NCBI RefSeq assembly: GCF_038957035.1
Contig: NZ_CP152412.1
Location: forward strand, 9,172,501 to 9,236,500
Direction of reading: 5' to 3'
From: Bradyrhizobium sp. B097
GTDB taxonomy: Bacteria; Pseudomonadota; Alphaproteobacteria; Rhizobiales; Xanthobacteraceae
Length of the DNA stretch: 64,000 bases
A program made the translations under genes and the position numbers. The notes under the pieces are model-generated. The model made no database searches. It saw only the letters and a program-made list of their open reading frames with translations, and was not told the DNA's origin. Positions 17,568-26,248 of this stretch are shown one piece after another (within the stretch, counting starts at the first letter, position 1; the number at the start of each line of letters is the position of its first letter).

Positions 17568-19769
17568 TCAGAAAGTCGCCGCCAGCGTCAGGCGCACGGC
17601 AAGCGGCTCTGCGGGATGCACATGACGGTCCGCGACGCCGTCGATCGGCTCACCCGGCAGCCGCGACAGATAGTCATATTCAATCTGGTTGGTCTGCGCG
17701 TTGAAGAGATTGAGGACGTCGAGCTGCAGCCGCATCCCGTTGTCGAATTTATAGCCGGCGCGGGCGTTGACGATGAACGACGACAGCGAACGGACGCTGT
17801 CGTCCTCGATCAGCGGACGCGGGCCGAAATAGCGGGCGCGCAGGCTGCCGAACCAGCCGGTGTCGCGCCCGAAGGTGACGCCGCCGCTGGCAACCCAGGC
17901 CGGCGCGCCGGGAATGAAATTGCCGACCGGATCATAGTCAGTGAAGCGCGCGCGGGTATAGGCGAGGTCGAAATCGAGGCTCATCCACGGCAGCAGTTTG
18001 TACTGGTTGGTCCACTCGACGCCGATCCGCCGGCTCGGCCGGCTCGGCTCGGTGGTGCCAGCATCGCCGACGAACAGCAGTTCGGAATCGAAGTCGAGCA
18101 CGAACACCGCAAGCGACGAGGTGAGACCGTCGATCGCCTTGGTGCGGATGCCGAGCTCGGCGCCCTTCGAGCGCACCAGGAGCGGCACGCGTTCGAGCGG
18201 CGTCACCCTGTCGTTGGGATCGACCGTGATGGTTGCGCCGCGGATATCGTTGGAATGCAGGCCGAAGCCGGCATTGCCGTAGAACTCGGTCTTGGACCAG
18301 GGACCGAGCACGATGCCCGCCTTCGGGCTCGTCATGGCGGCCTGCGCGTTGCCGGAATTCTGCGGCGTGTCGCTCAGCACGTGGCCGGCGAAATAGTCCT
18401 CGCGGATACCGACCGTGGTGCGCAGCCAATCGGTCCAGCGCGCGGTGCTATCGGCCCACAGTGCGACGCTGCCCTCCTGCACCTGGTCGTTGCGCACCGT
18501 GGACAGGGTCTCGCGCTGCGCGGTCTTGAACAGGCCGACATTGATGTCGTCGTAGCGGGTCTGCACGCCGACCCGGGTCTGGGTGTCGACGCCGGCGATG
18601 CGGACATCGGCGGCGTGGCTGGCATCGAAGCCATAGACGGTGCGCTTGTCGATCTGGCTGAACTGGTCGCCGTTGACGGGGTCGTCGAGAAAATACGTGA
18701 AGTCGTTGTAGAGCTGCAATGACGAGCGGATCACATAGGCGTTGAGCTTGGTCTGCCCGTAGTCGCTGGACTGCGCCCAATTGCCCGACAGGCTGAAGCG
18801 GCTGGAGGTGCCGCCGTCGGTCGGATCGAGCGAACCGTAACGGCCGATCAGGCCCTGATCGATGGCGCGCTGCGCGACCTGGTCGGTCGAATTCCAGCCG
18901 TTCGAATAGGCCATCGCAGTCAGCGAGAAGCCGTCGGTCGCGGTACCCTGGCTGTAGCGCAGTACGCCGTTGAGCTTGCGAATGTCATCCGGCACGTCCC
19001 ACGGGCCGTTGTATTTGTTGGCCTCGAAGGCTGCGAGCAGCGTGCCGTCACCGACCTTGGTCGAACCCGCGGCCATCGCGCGCTGGTAGCCGAAACTGCC
19101 GGCGGTGATCTCGACGATATTCTTCGAAAGCCGGTCGAGATAGTTGATGTCGACCGCGCCGGCGGACGCGAAGTCGCCCTTGTCGGCGTAGTAGGGGCCC
19201 TTGCGGACATCGATCGACTGGATCAGCTCCGGGATCAGGAAATTGATGTCGGCATAGCCCTGGCCGTGACCATGGGTCGGCATGTTGACCGGCATGCCGT
19301 CAACGGTGATGGCAAGATCGGTGCCGTGGTCGAGATTGAAGCCGCGCAGAAAATATTGGTTGGCTTTGCCCTCGCCGGAATGCTGGGTGACGATCAGGCC
19401 CGGCACCACCTCCAGGACTTCGCCGACGCGCGAGACCGGCCGTGCATTGACCTCGTCGCCGCTGATCTGCCGCTCGCTGGCGGCGGTCGGTTGCAGACTG
19501 GAAGACACCGTTGCGGAGCCGCCGCTGATTCCGCTGGTTGTAGAGGTGGACTGGTTCGGTTGCGGCGCGGCCGGCTTGCGGCCGCTGGGGGCGACATGGT
19601 GTGGACGCTGGGATGGTTTGGCCCGCCTGGGCTGCGCTCGATCTGGCGAGGTCACCGTCACCTGCGGCAGTTGCCCGGGCGCGGCGGAAAGCGTCTGCGC
19701 TTCGGCGACCGGCGCGAATGCTGCAATGGATACGGCGGCGGGAAATATCCGCCATACAGTACGACGCAA
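17568..19769 (-). CDS. TonB-dependent outer-membrane receptor, probably for nickel
   Basis: A 733-residue receptor. Signal peptide MRRTVWRIFPAAVSIAAFAPVAEA is followed by a Pro/Ser/Thr-rich stretch to about residue 90, the plug domain (about 95-215, with GEVLEVVPGLIVTQHSGEGK and FLRGFNLDHGTDLAITVDG in turn), and a beta-barrel ending in Phe as outer-membrane proteins do. The plug has a histidine-containing loop PTHGHGQGYAD. The start is TTG at 19769 behind a G-rich ribosome site; no better ATG is in frame. The divergent nikR gene and the perfect NikR operator 88 bp upstream point to nickel or nickel-chelate uptake, repressed when nickel is plentiful. Sequence alone would only give 'TonB receptor'. 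Confidence 0.9.
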   Translation of the reverse strand: MRRTVWRIFPAAVSIAAFAPVAEAQTLSAAPGQLPQVTVTSPDRAQPRRAKPSQRPHHVAPSGRKPAAPQPNQSTSTTSGISGGSATVSSSLQPTAASERQISGDEVNARPVSRVGEVLEVVPGLIVTQHSGEGKANQYFLRGFNLDHGTDLAITVDGMPVNMPTHGHGQGYADINFLIPELIQSIDVRKGPYYADKGDFASAGAVDINYLDRLSKNIVEITAGSFGYQRAMAAGSTKVGDGTLLAAFEANKYNGPWDVPDDIRKLNGVLRYSQGTATDGFSLTAMAYSNGWNSTDQVAQRAIDQGLIGRYGSLDPTDGGTSSRFSLSGNWAQSSDYGQTKLNAYVIRSSLQLYNDFTYFLDDPVNGDQFSQIDKRTVYGFDASHAADVRIAGVDTQTRVGVQTRYDDINVGLFKTAQRETLSTVRNDQVQEGSVALWADSTARWTDWLRTTVGIREDYFAGHVLSDTPQNSGNAQAAMTSPKAGIVLGPWSKTEFYGNAGFGLHSNDIRGATITVDPNDRVTPLERVPLLVRSKGAELGIRTKAIDGLTSSLAVFVLDFDSELLFVGDAGTTEPSRPSRRIGVEWTNQYKLLPWMSLDFDLAYTRARFTDYDPVGNFIPGAPAWVASGGVTFGRDTGWFGSLRARYFGPRPLIEDDSVRSLSSFIVNARAGYKFDNGMRLQLDVLNLFNAQTNQIEYDYLSRLPGEPIDGVADRHVHPAEPLAVRLTLAATF

Positions 19770-19836
19770 CGCCCATGCCCCCGCATGATCCTGTTACAGT
19801 CACGCGACGACCGCACCAGCTTAAACCAATCCCGGC

Positions 19837-19875
19837 ATAGCGACGCTAGCAAGCACGGTATGACGTTTCAAGAAT
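19837..19875 (-). promoter_or_regulatory. Candidate promoter of the TonB receptor overlapping the NikR operator
   Basis: On the minus strand TTGAAA (within the operator spacer) is followed after 17 bases by TAGCGT, a plausible sigma70-type pair. NikR bound to the operator would cover the -35 element. The -10 match is only moderate. Confidence 0.4.
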
Positions 19876-19887
19876 AATGTCATACCG
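19856..19887. promoter_or_regulatory. NikR operator (GTATGA-N16-TCATAC)
   Basis: GTATGAC at 19858-19864 and GTCATAC at 19879-19885 are perfect inverted arms, extending to nine bases on each side (CGGTATGAC / GTCATACCG). The spacing GTATGA-N16-TCATAC is exactly that of the Escherichia coli NikR site in front of nikABCDE. It lies between the divergent TonB receptor and nikR genes, 31 bp before the nikR start, so it can serve both. Confidence 0.93.
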
Positions 19888-19916
19888 CCGCGCCGACCAG
19901 CCAACACGGATAGTCC

Positions 19917-20354
19917 ATGCAACGCATCACCATCACCATCGAGGATGATCTGCTCGCGGAGATCGACGCCGCCGCCGAGGCGCGCGGCTATCAGAACCGC
20001 TCCGAGATCATCCGCGACCTCGCGCGCGCCGGCCTGCAGCAAAGCACGGAGGACGCGCCGTCAGGGCAATGCGTCGCGGCGCTGGTCTATGTCTACGATC
20101 ACGCCGCGCGCGACCTGTCGAAGCGGCTGGTGCAGAATTTCCACGGCCATCACGACCTGTCGCTGGCGACGCTGCATGTCCATCTCGACGACGACAGCTG
20201 CATGGAGGTGACGGCGCTGAAGGGCGCCAGCGGCGAGGTCCGCCATCTTGCCGACCACATCATCGCCGAGCGCGGCGTGCGTTACGGCCGCGTCGTGATG
20301 ATCCCGACGGCGGCGGACAAGAAGCCGCGCAAGCGGGGGCATCGGCATGACTGA
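19917..20354 (+). CDS. nikR: Nickel-responsive regulator NikR
   Basis: A 145-residue ribbon-helix-helix repressor. The N-terminal RHH domain (residues 1-45) reads MQRITITIEDDLLAEID and RSEIIRDLARAG; the C-terminal ACT-like domain carries the nickel ligands His76, His87, His89 and Cys95, the same numbers as in the Escherichia coli protein. With nickel bound, the tetramer binds GTATGA-N16-TCATAC operators; one lies 31 bp upstream, so nikR probably regulates itself and the divergent TonB receptor. The last residues are His-rich (KRGHRHD). No nikABCDE or other nickel permease lies nearby. Confidence 0.97.
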   Translation: MQRITITIEDDLLAEIDAAAEARGYQNRSEIIRDLARAGLQQSTEDAPSGQCVAALVYVYDHAARDLSKRLVQNFHGHHDLSLATLHVHLDDDSCMEVTALKGASGEVRHLADHIIAERGVRYGRVVMIPTAADKKPRKRGHRHD

Positions 20355-20363
20355 GGATGCTTA

Positions 20364-20500
20364 CCTCGCCCCGCTTGCGGGGAGAGGTCGGATTGCATCG
20401 CTAGATGCAATCCGGGTGAGGGGGTACAGGTCTATCCAGTGAGATTGCCCGCGGAGAGGCCCCCTCACCCCAGCCCTCTCCCCGCAAGAGCGGGGCGAGG
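20364..20500. repeat. Palindromic repeat, family D without a gene
   Basis: CCTCGCCCCGCTTGCGGGGAG on the left matches in reverse CTCTCCCCGCAAGAGCGGGG on the right; ATTGCATCGCTAGATGCAAT forms an inner palindrome, followed by CCGGGTGAGGGGG and later CCCCCTCACCCCAGCCC. It shares the CTCTCCC-GCAAG-CGGG core with the repeats around the DUF559 gene. It fills the gap between the convergent nikR and lyase genes. Confidence 0.8.
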
Positions 20501-20510
20501 GAGAAGAAAG

Positions 20511-21458
20511 CTAAGCCGCCTTCGCCTTGGCGCCGCCGGGCAGGCCGGCGCGGGCGAGGCCGCCATAGAGCTGCTCGTTCGGCATCTCGGCTTTCAGGAT
20601 CGCGCGTACCTCGATGAGGCGATCGAGATCGATGCCGGTCGGAAATCCCTTGCTCTCGCAGAGGAAGACGAGATCCTCGAACACGACATTGCCGGTGGCG
20701 CCCGGCGCGAACGGGCAGCCGCCGAGGCCGCCGAGCGAGCCGTCGAGCACGCGTGCACCTTCATCGAGCGCCGCGGAGGCATTCGCGATGCCCATGCCGC
20801 GGGTGTCGTGCAGATGGACGCAGACCGGCTTGGAACCTGCGATCTTGACCGCGCCGCGCGTCAGCTCGCCGACCTGCTTCGGCCCGGCATAGCCGACCGT
20901 ATCGGCAATCGCGACCATGTCGACGCCGACCTCGTAGAGCTTCTCGGTGAGGCGCAGCACCTCCTTCGGATCGACCGCACCGACGATCGAGCAGCCCAGC
21001 CCCATCGAGATCGCGGCATTGACCAGCGGCTTGTGCGCGCTGGCGTCGCGCAGCTCGCAGAGACGCTTGATGTTCGCAATCGCGGACTCGCGCGAGCGGT
21101 TGGCATTGGCCTGGCTGTGCTCCTCGGTCGCCGACACCACCGAGGCGATCTCGGCGACGCCGGAGGCCAGCGCTTCGTTGACGCCGCGCTCGTTCAGCGC
21201 CAGTGCGACGCCATGCGCGCCGGGCAGCGCGGCGATGGTCGCGATGACATCGCGGACATCGACGAATTGCGGAAAGGTCCTGGCCGGCAGGAACGAGCCG
21301 ACCTCGAAATGCCGGACGCCGGCGGCATATTCGTCGCGCACCCAGCGCTGCTTCGCCGCGGTCGACGGGAATGTCTTCACGAGCTGCAGGCCGTCGCGCA
21401 GACCGACCTCGCGCAAGCTTACCTTGTCGTTGGGATAGATATCATGGACGCGGGTCAT
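20511..21458 (-). CDS. Hydroxymethylglutaryl-CoA lyase-like enzyme
   Basis: A 315-residue TIM-barrel enzyme of the HMGL group, which splits 3-hydroxy-3-methylglutaryl-CoA (or a related hydroxyacyl-CoA) to acetoacetate and acetyl-CoA. Signatures are SLREVGLRDGLQ near residue 14 (catalytic Arg and Asp), HLHDTRGMG (metal-binding His) and GGCPFAPGATGNV, holding the active-site Cys. ATG at 21458 follows GTGAGG and starts seven bases after the CoA-transferase stop, so the two genes form an operon. Alternative substrates such as citramalyl- or methylcitramalyl-type CoA esters cannot be excluded. Confidence 0.88.
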   Translation of the reverse strand: MTRVHDIYPNDKVSLREVGLRDGLQLVKTFPSTAAKQRWVRDEYAAGVRHFEVGSFLPARTFPQFVDVRDVIATIAALPGAHGVALALNERGVNEALASGVAEIASVVSATEEHSQANANRSRESAIANIKRLCELRDASAHKPLVNAAISMGLGCSIVGAVDPKEVLRLTEKLYEVGVDMVAIADTVGYAGPKQVGELTRGAVKIAGSKPVCVHLHDTRGMGIANASAALDEGARVLDGSLGGLGGCPFAPGATGNVVFEDLVFLCESKGFPTGIDLDRLIEVRAILKAEMPNEQLYGGLARAGLPGGAKAKAA

Positions 21459-21465
21459 GTCAGCC

Positions 21466-22635
21466 TCACGCAGCGTTTCCGGTTGATGTAATCTTCTGTT
21501 GTGCGAGTTCGGCGCGGACCGCATCGGTATCGGCGCCAAGCACCGGCACTTTCAGGCCCTCGCCGATATGGTGGCCGTTCCATTCGACCGGCAGCGCGGG
21601 AACGCGGAACGGCTTGCCGTCGGCGTTGACATTATTGACGAGCCCGCCGGGCCGCAGCACATGCGGGTCCTGCAGCAGATCCTCCGGCCGGTTGATCGGC
21701 GAGAAGCAGATGTTGAGCGCGTCGAGCCTGGCCGAGAGGTCGGCGACGTTCCAGCCCTTGATCACCTCGGCGACGTGCGGAATGATCCGGTCGCGCGCCA
21801 TGATGCGGTCCGTGGTGGAGCGCAGCGTCGGATCGTCGGCGAATTCCGTCAGGCCAAACTCGCGGCAAAAACTCTGCCAATGGCCTTCGGTGACGACCCC
21901 GATGAAGATGCGGTCGCCGCCGGCGGCATCGAAGATGTCGTAGATCGGCCAGGCATGCTCGCGCTCCGGCATCGAGCGCGGCTTGCGCCCGGTCATCTCG
22001 TACTCGACCATGTGCTGGGCAACCAGGAACAGGCAATTCTCGAACAGGCCGATGCGGATATCGGCGCCATTCCTGTTGCCGCCGCGCTTCTGATAGAGCG
22101 CAGCTAGGATCGAGATCACGCCGAACATGCCGCCCATGATGTCGTTGGCGGAAGAGCCGACGCGCTGCGGCTTGTCGCGCGTGCCGGTCATCGCCGCGAG
22201 CCCCGACATCATCTGCACGACCTCGTCGAGCGCCGGGCGATGATCGTAGGGCCCGGAGAGAAAGCCCTTGTGGCCGGCGATGATCAGGTGCGGATATTTC
22301 GCGCGCAGTTCGTCGGCGCCAAGACCCTGCTTGTCGAGCTGGCCATCACGAAAATTCTCCAGGAACACGTCGGCGCCGGCGAGCAACCGGTGCATGGTGT
22401 CGCGGTCCTCGGGCTTGGCGAAATCGAGCACGACGCTGCGCTTGCCGCGGTTGAACAGCGGGAAGAACGACACGCCCATGCCGCCGAGCGAGCGGGTCTT
22501 GTCGCCGGCGGGAGGTTCGACCTTGATCACCTCGGCGCCGAGTTGCGCCAGGATCATCCCGCAGGTCGGCCCCATCACCATGTGGGTCATCTCGACGACC
22601 CTCACGCCTTCCAGCGGCAGCCCGCTCCCGGTCAT
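21466..22635 (-). CDS. CaiB/BaiF family (class III) CoA-transferase
   Basis: A 389-residue enzyme starting MTGSGLPLEGVRVVEMTHMV, with the class III hallmarks GAEVIKVEPPAGDKTRS, VVLDFAKPEDRDTM, FLENFRDGQLDK and the catalytic Asp region (RPALDEVVQMMSG). Class III transferases move CoA between carboxylic acids, such as succinyl-CoA to a dicarboxylate. Start at 22635 has GGAGA in front and gives the usual N-terminus; the frame is open 41 codons further. With the adjacent lyase it probably activates a hydroxy-dicarboxylate that the lyase then cleaves. Divergent from the LysR regulator. Confidence 0.88.
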   Translation of the reverse strand: MTGSGLPLEGVRVVEMTHMVMGPTCGMILAQLGAEVIKVEPPAGDKTRSLGGMGVSFFPLFNRGKRSVVLDFAKPEDRDTMHRLLAGADVFLENFRDGQLDKQGLGADELRAKYPHLIIAGHKGFLSGPYDHRPALDEVVQMMSGLAAMTGTRDKPQRVGSSANDIMGGMFGVISILAALYQKRGGNRNGADIRIGLFENCLFLVAQHMVEYEMTGRKPRSMPEREHAWPIYDIFDAAGGDRIFIGVVTEGHWQSFCREFGLTEFADDPTLRSTTDRIMARDRIIPHVAEVIKGWNVADLSARLDALNICFSPINRPEDLLQDPHVLRPGGLVNNVNADGKPFRVPALPVEWNGHHIGEGLKVPVLGADTDAVRAELAQQKITSTGNAA

Positions 22636-22756
22636 CGGTTTCTCCGTGCTCGTTGCGCTCGTTTTGACTGATCGGCGCAGGTTAGGCTTCCGCACGCTAT
22701 CTGAAAAATATAATCTGTCGAATAGTGCATTCGTCGTTCTAGAACGCAGAACCCCC

Positions 22757-23680
22757 ATGGATTCGCGCCAGCTTCGCTATTTCATCGCGGTTTACGAGCA
22801 ACGCAACCTGTCGCGGGCAGCGGATCAGGCCAATGTCGCGCAATCCGCGCTCAGCCACCACATCGCCAATCTCGAGGCGGAATTCGCCACGCCGCTGTTC
22901 GAGCGCAAGCCGCGCGGCATGGAACCGACCGCAGCGGGCGAGCGGCTCTACGAGCATGCCCGCATCATTCTGCGCGCGATGGCAGCGGCCGAGCGCGAGA
23001 TCAAGGAAGGCGGCAGCGCGATTGCCGGCGAGATCTCGATCGGCATGGCCAATTCCGGCATGAAGGCGATCGGCGTGCCGCTGATGCGGACCGTGCTGGC
23101 GAAATATCCGAACCTGAAGCTGTCGCTGACCGAGAGTCTCTCCGGTGCGACGCTGCTGCATTTGATGAGCTCGGACGTCGACCTCGCGCTGGTCTACAAT
23201 CCGCCGTCGGAAAAGGATTTGATCGCCGAGCCGGTGCTGGAGGAGCAGATGTTCTGCGTCGGCACCGAGAAGCTGATCGGCAAGAAGGGACCGATCACGT
23301 TCGAGCAGGTGGCCCAGCTGCCGCTGATCCTGCTGCGGCACGGGCTGTCCGCCCGCGCTTTGCTGGACGACCCCGTGCCGCTGAAGCGGCTGGAGGCCAA
23401 CGCCATCCTGCACCTCAATTCGACCAGCGGCATGATCGGTGCCTTGACCGCGGGCCTCGGCTGCACGATCGCGACGACGCATTTCGTCAGCGAGGCGTTG
23501 AAAGCCCGATTGCTGGTTGCGCGCGAGGTGATCGAACCCAGGCTGAGCCGCACGCTCTATCTCTGTCGCTTGCGCAACCGGCCGATGACCTATGTGATGG
23601 AGGAGATGTGCCGGCTGATCCGCTCCCTGATCGCCGAACAGGTCGGGCGCGGCGCGTGGGAGGCGACGCTGCTGATCTGA
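22757..23680 (+). CDS. LysR-family transcriptional regulator
   Basis: A 307-residue LysR protein: winged helix-turn-helix at residues 1-60 (MDSRQLRYFIAVYEQRNLSRAA, shown in part; ALSHHIANLEAE; LFERKPRGMEPTAAG) and a two-lobed effector-binding domain (about 90-300). It is divergent from the CoA-transferase/lyase operon with 121 bp between the start codons, an AT-rich gap, which is the classical layout for a LysR regulator controlling the opposite operon. The co-inducer would be the substrate of that pathway, unknown. Confidence 0.92.
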   Translation: MDSRQLRYFIAVYEQRNLSRAADQANVAQSALSHHIANLEAEFATPLFERKPRGMEPTAAGERLYEHARIILRAMAAAEREIKEGGSAIAGEISIGMANSGMKAIGVPLMRTVLAKYPNLKLSLTESLSGATLLHLMSSDVDLALVYNPPSEKDLIAEPVLEEQMFCVGTEKLIGKKGPITFEQVAQLPLILLRHGLSARALLDDPVPLKRLEANAILHLNSTSGMIGALTAGLGCTIATTHFVSEALKARLLVAREVIEPRLSRTLYLCRLRNRPMTYVMEEMCRLIRSLIAEQVGRGAWEATLLI

Positions 23681-23714
23681 ATGCACGACTCAGTGGTTGC
23701 ATAACAGGTTCAGC

Positions 23715-23758
23715 GTCGTCCCTGCCTAGTGCGCAATTGCGCACTAGGCAGGGACGAC
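23715..23758. repeat. Perfect 44-bp palindrome (two 22-bp arms, no loop)
   Basis: The arm GTCGTCCCTGCCTAGTGCGC continues AA and is followed at once by its exact reverse complement, ending GACGAC at 23758. The outer bases match the family C repeats (GTCGTCCC...GGGACGAC). It lies 34 bp after the LysR stop and may terminate that gene, though no T-run follows. Confidence 0.9.
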
Positions 23759-23933
23759 AGTTGAACAAGTCGTTTGACAGGTGAATCAAAGCAACCCTTC
23801 CCCCTGAGTTCGAAAATATCGAACGATTCCTTCGATATGTTCGTCTGGATTTCTGGCACCCGGCTGCCAAACATGCCTCGCCGGCACGCCTTCGCAAGAA
23901 AGGCGGCCGCTGGAGCATTCGGGGAGGACCATC

Positions 23934-25346
23934 ATGAGCGCCGTCGAACTCGGCTCGGTTGCCGATCTTGCCAACACGACAAGCGGGCCGGACGAGATCT
24001 CGCGGCGCCTCGAAGCGCTGCCCACCTCCGGCTACGTCTGGCGGCTGGTGATCCTGCTCTCGCTCGGCGGCTGCTTCGAAATCTACGATCTGTTCTTCAC
24101 CGGCTATATCGCGCCGGGCCTCGCCCGCAGCGGGCTGATGACCACGACGACGCAGGCCTTCTTCGGCTTCTCAGGGATCGGCGCCTTCGTCGCGGCGACT
24201 TTCGCCGGCCTGTTCATCGGCACCTTCTGCCTCGGCTTCCTCGCCGATCGCTACGGGCGCAAGGCTGTCTTCACCTATTCGCTGCTGTTCTACAGCGCGG
24301 CGTCGGTGATCATGGCGTGCCAGACCACCCCTGGCGGCGTGCTGCTGTGGCGCTTCATCGCCGGAATCGGGATCGGCATCGAGGTCATCACCATCGACGC
24401 CTACATCACAGAGCTGGTGCCGAGCTGGATGCGCGGCCGGGCCTTTGCAATCAACCAGGCGGTGATGCTGTCGGCGGTGCCGATCGTCGCCGCGCTGTCG
24501 TGGTGGCTGGTGCCGCTCTCGCCTTACGGCATCGATGGCTGGCGCTGGGTGGTACTGATCGGCGCGGCCGCCAGCATGATCATCTGGGTGCTGCGGCTCT
24601 ACGTGCCGGAAAGCCCGCTGTGGCTGGCCCGGCATGGCCGCCTTGCCGAAGCCGAGACAATCATGCGGAGGCTCGAGGCTTCATCGCCTGCGGCCGCGCC
24701 GCGCCCTGCCGTTAAAGCCGCGATGACGCCGGCACGTCCGGCGGTCGAAACCGGCTATGCCGATCTGTTCCGGCCGCCCTACGCCTCGCTCGTCGTGCTG
24801 TTCATGATCTTCAATCTGTGCCAGGCGTTCGGCGTTTACGGCTTCTCCAACTGGGTTCCGGCGCTATTGGTCCAGAAGGGCATCAACGTCACCAAGAGCC
24901 TGCAATATTCCTTCATCATCGCCTTCGCCTATCCGCTCGCACCGATGCTGGCCGCAACCTTCGCCGACCGCTTCGAGCGCAAATGGATCATTTGCGGCGC
25001 GGCCGCCGCGATCTCGGTGTTCGGCCTCGCCTTCGCGCAGCTCACCGAGCCGGTGCTCTTGATCGCCAGCGGCGTGCTGGTGACCGGCGCCAACATGACG
25101 CTGTCCTACGCCTACCACGCCTACCAGACCGAGGTGTTCCCGACCGCGATCCGGGCCCGCGCGGCGGGCCTCGTCTATTCGATGAGCCGGCTCAGCGCGA
25201 CATTCTCCGGCTTCATCGTGGCGTTCATGTTGAGGGAGGCCGGCGTCAGCGGGGTGTTCGGCCTGATCACCGCGGCGATGGTCATCGTCATCATTACGAT
25301 CGGTGTCTGGGGGCCCAACGTCCGCGGCAAGCCGCTCGACGCCTAA
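23934..25346 (+). CDS. MFS transporter, sugar or organic-acid symporter type
   Basis: A 470-residue twelve-helix carrier. It has the MFS loop 2-3 motif as GFLADRYGRKAVF and the matching second-half motif ADRFERKW, a PESPLWLARHGR sequence after helix six typical of the sugar/metabolite-proton symporter group, and a long central loop rich in Ala/Pro. The order next to a LysR regulator and a CoA-transferase/lyase operon suggests it imports the acid degraded by those enzymes. The GGGGAGG ribosome site is close to the ATG. Confidence 0.87.
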   Translation: MSAVELGSVADLANTTSGPDEISRRLEALPTSGYVWRLVILLSLGGCFEIYDLFFTGYIAPGLARSGLMTTTTQAFFGFSGIGAFVAATFAGLFIGTFCLGFLADRYGRKAVFTYSLLFYSAASVIMACQTTPGGVLLWRFIAGIGIGIEVITIDAYITELVPSWMRGRAFAINQAVMLSAVPIVAALSWWLVPLSPYGIDGWRWVVLIGAAASMIIWVLRLYVPESPLWLARHGRLAEAETIMRRLEASSPAAAPRPAVKAAMTPARPAVETGYADLFRPPYASLVVLFMIFNLCQAFGVYGFSNWVPALLVQKGINVTKSLQYSFIIAFAYPLAPMLAATFADRFERKWIICGAAAAISVFGLAFAQLTEPVLLIASGVLVTGANMTLSYAYHAYQTEVFPTAIRARAAGLVYSMSRLSATFSGFIVAFMLREAGVSGVFGLITAAMVIVIITIGVWGPNVRGKPLDA

Positions 25347-25413
25347 AGCGTTTCTTGACGCGAACCGGTGTCGACCCCGCATCAAATGCGAGCGGACTTT
25401 GCTCGAAAACGCT
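25347..25413. repeat. Imperfect inverted repeat (AAGCGTTTC...CGAAAACGCT type)
   Basis: AGCGTTTCTTGACGCGAACCGG on the left is partly complementary to GCTCGAAAACGCT on the right, with GCATCAAATGC in the centre. It follows the MFS stop directly. Confidence 0.55.
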
Positions 25414-25495
25414 GTGACCGCGACACGAGCGGCACTTGCCGAAGCCATATTGGGTGGCTACCTCTCGCTCGTCATCTTGCAGAGGTAACCCGGTC

Positions 25496-26248
25496 ATGTT
25501 TGACGCCGCCGTCAAGGCGCTTTCGCAAATCCTGTCGCCGCCGATGCGCACGATCTTGTGGCGTTCGATCGGACTTGCGCTGGTGCTGATCACCGTGCTC
25601 GCAATCGGCTTGCAGCGGCTGCTGGGCTGGTTTGCCGACACCGGCGAGGTCTGGGCCGAAGGCATGCTCGGCCCCAACTTCCATTCCACCCTGCACGTGC
25701 TGTCCTGGATCATCTCGATCTCGGCGGGCCTCGGCGTCGTGCTCGGCGGCATCTTCCTGATGCCCGCGATCACCTCGCTGGTGGCCAGCCTGTTCGTCGA
25801 CGACGTCGCCGACCATGTCGAGCGCGAGCACTATCCGGCCGACCATCCCGGCACGGCGTTGCCGGTCACGCTCGCGACCATCGAGGGCGTCAAGACGGCG
25901 CTGCTGACGATCCTGGTCTACCTGGTCGCGCTGCCGTTCGTGCTGTTCGCGGGCGCGGGCTTCATCATCTTCTTCATCGCGACCGCCTGGCTGCTCGGCC
26001 GCGAATATTTCGAGCTCGCCGCGATGCGCTTCCGCTCGCCAGAGGATGCCAAGGCGATGCGCAAGGAGAATGCGGCAACCGTGTTCACCGCCGGCCTGTT
26101 CATCGCCGCCTTCGTGTCGATCCCGATCGTCAATCTGGCGACGCCGCTGTTCGGGATGGCCTTCATGGTCCACATGTACAAGCGGCTGTCAGGCCCACGG
26201 CGAGAGCTGATCGAGCCGGCGCGGCGAAGCAACGTGCCGACGATCTAG
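25496..26248 (+). CDS. EI24/CysZ-like integral membrane protein
   Basis: A 250-residue membrane protein with about four to six hydrophobic segments and the EI24 pattern (GGIFLMPAITSLVASLFVDDVADHVE shown in part, FFIATAWLLGREYFELAAMR). CysZ, the characterised relative, is a sulfate channel; many alphaproteobacterial homologues are labelled sulfate transporters only by similarity. ATG at 25496 has GAGGT in front; upstream residues in the frame look untranslated. Its stop shares four bases with the end of the convergent exporter gene. Confidence 0.8.
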   Translation: MFDAAVKALSQILSPPMRTILWRSIGLALVLITVLAIGLQRLLGWFADTGEVWAEGMLGPNFHSTLHVLSWIISISAGLGVVLGGIFLMPAITSLVASLFVDDVADHVEREHYPADHPGTALPVTLATIEGVKTALLTILVYLVALPFVLFAGAGFIIFFIATAWLLGREYFELAAMRFRSPEDAKAMRKENAATVFTAGLFIAAFVSIPIVNLATPLFGMAFMVHMYKRLSGPRRELIEPARRSNVPTI

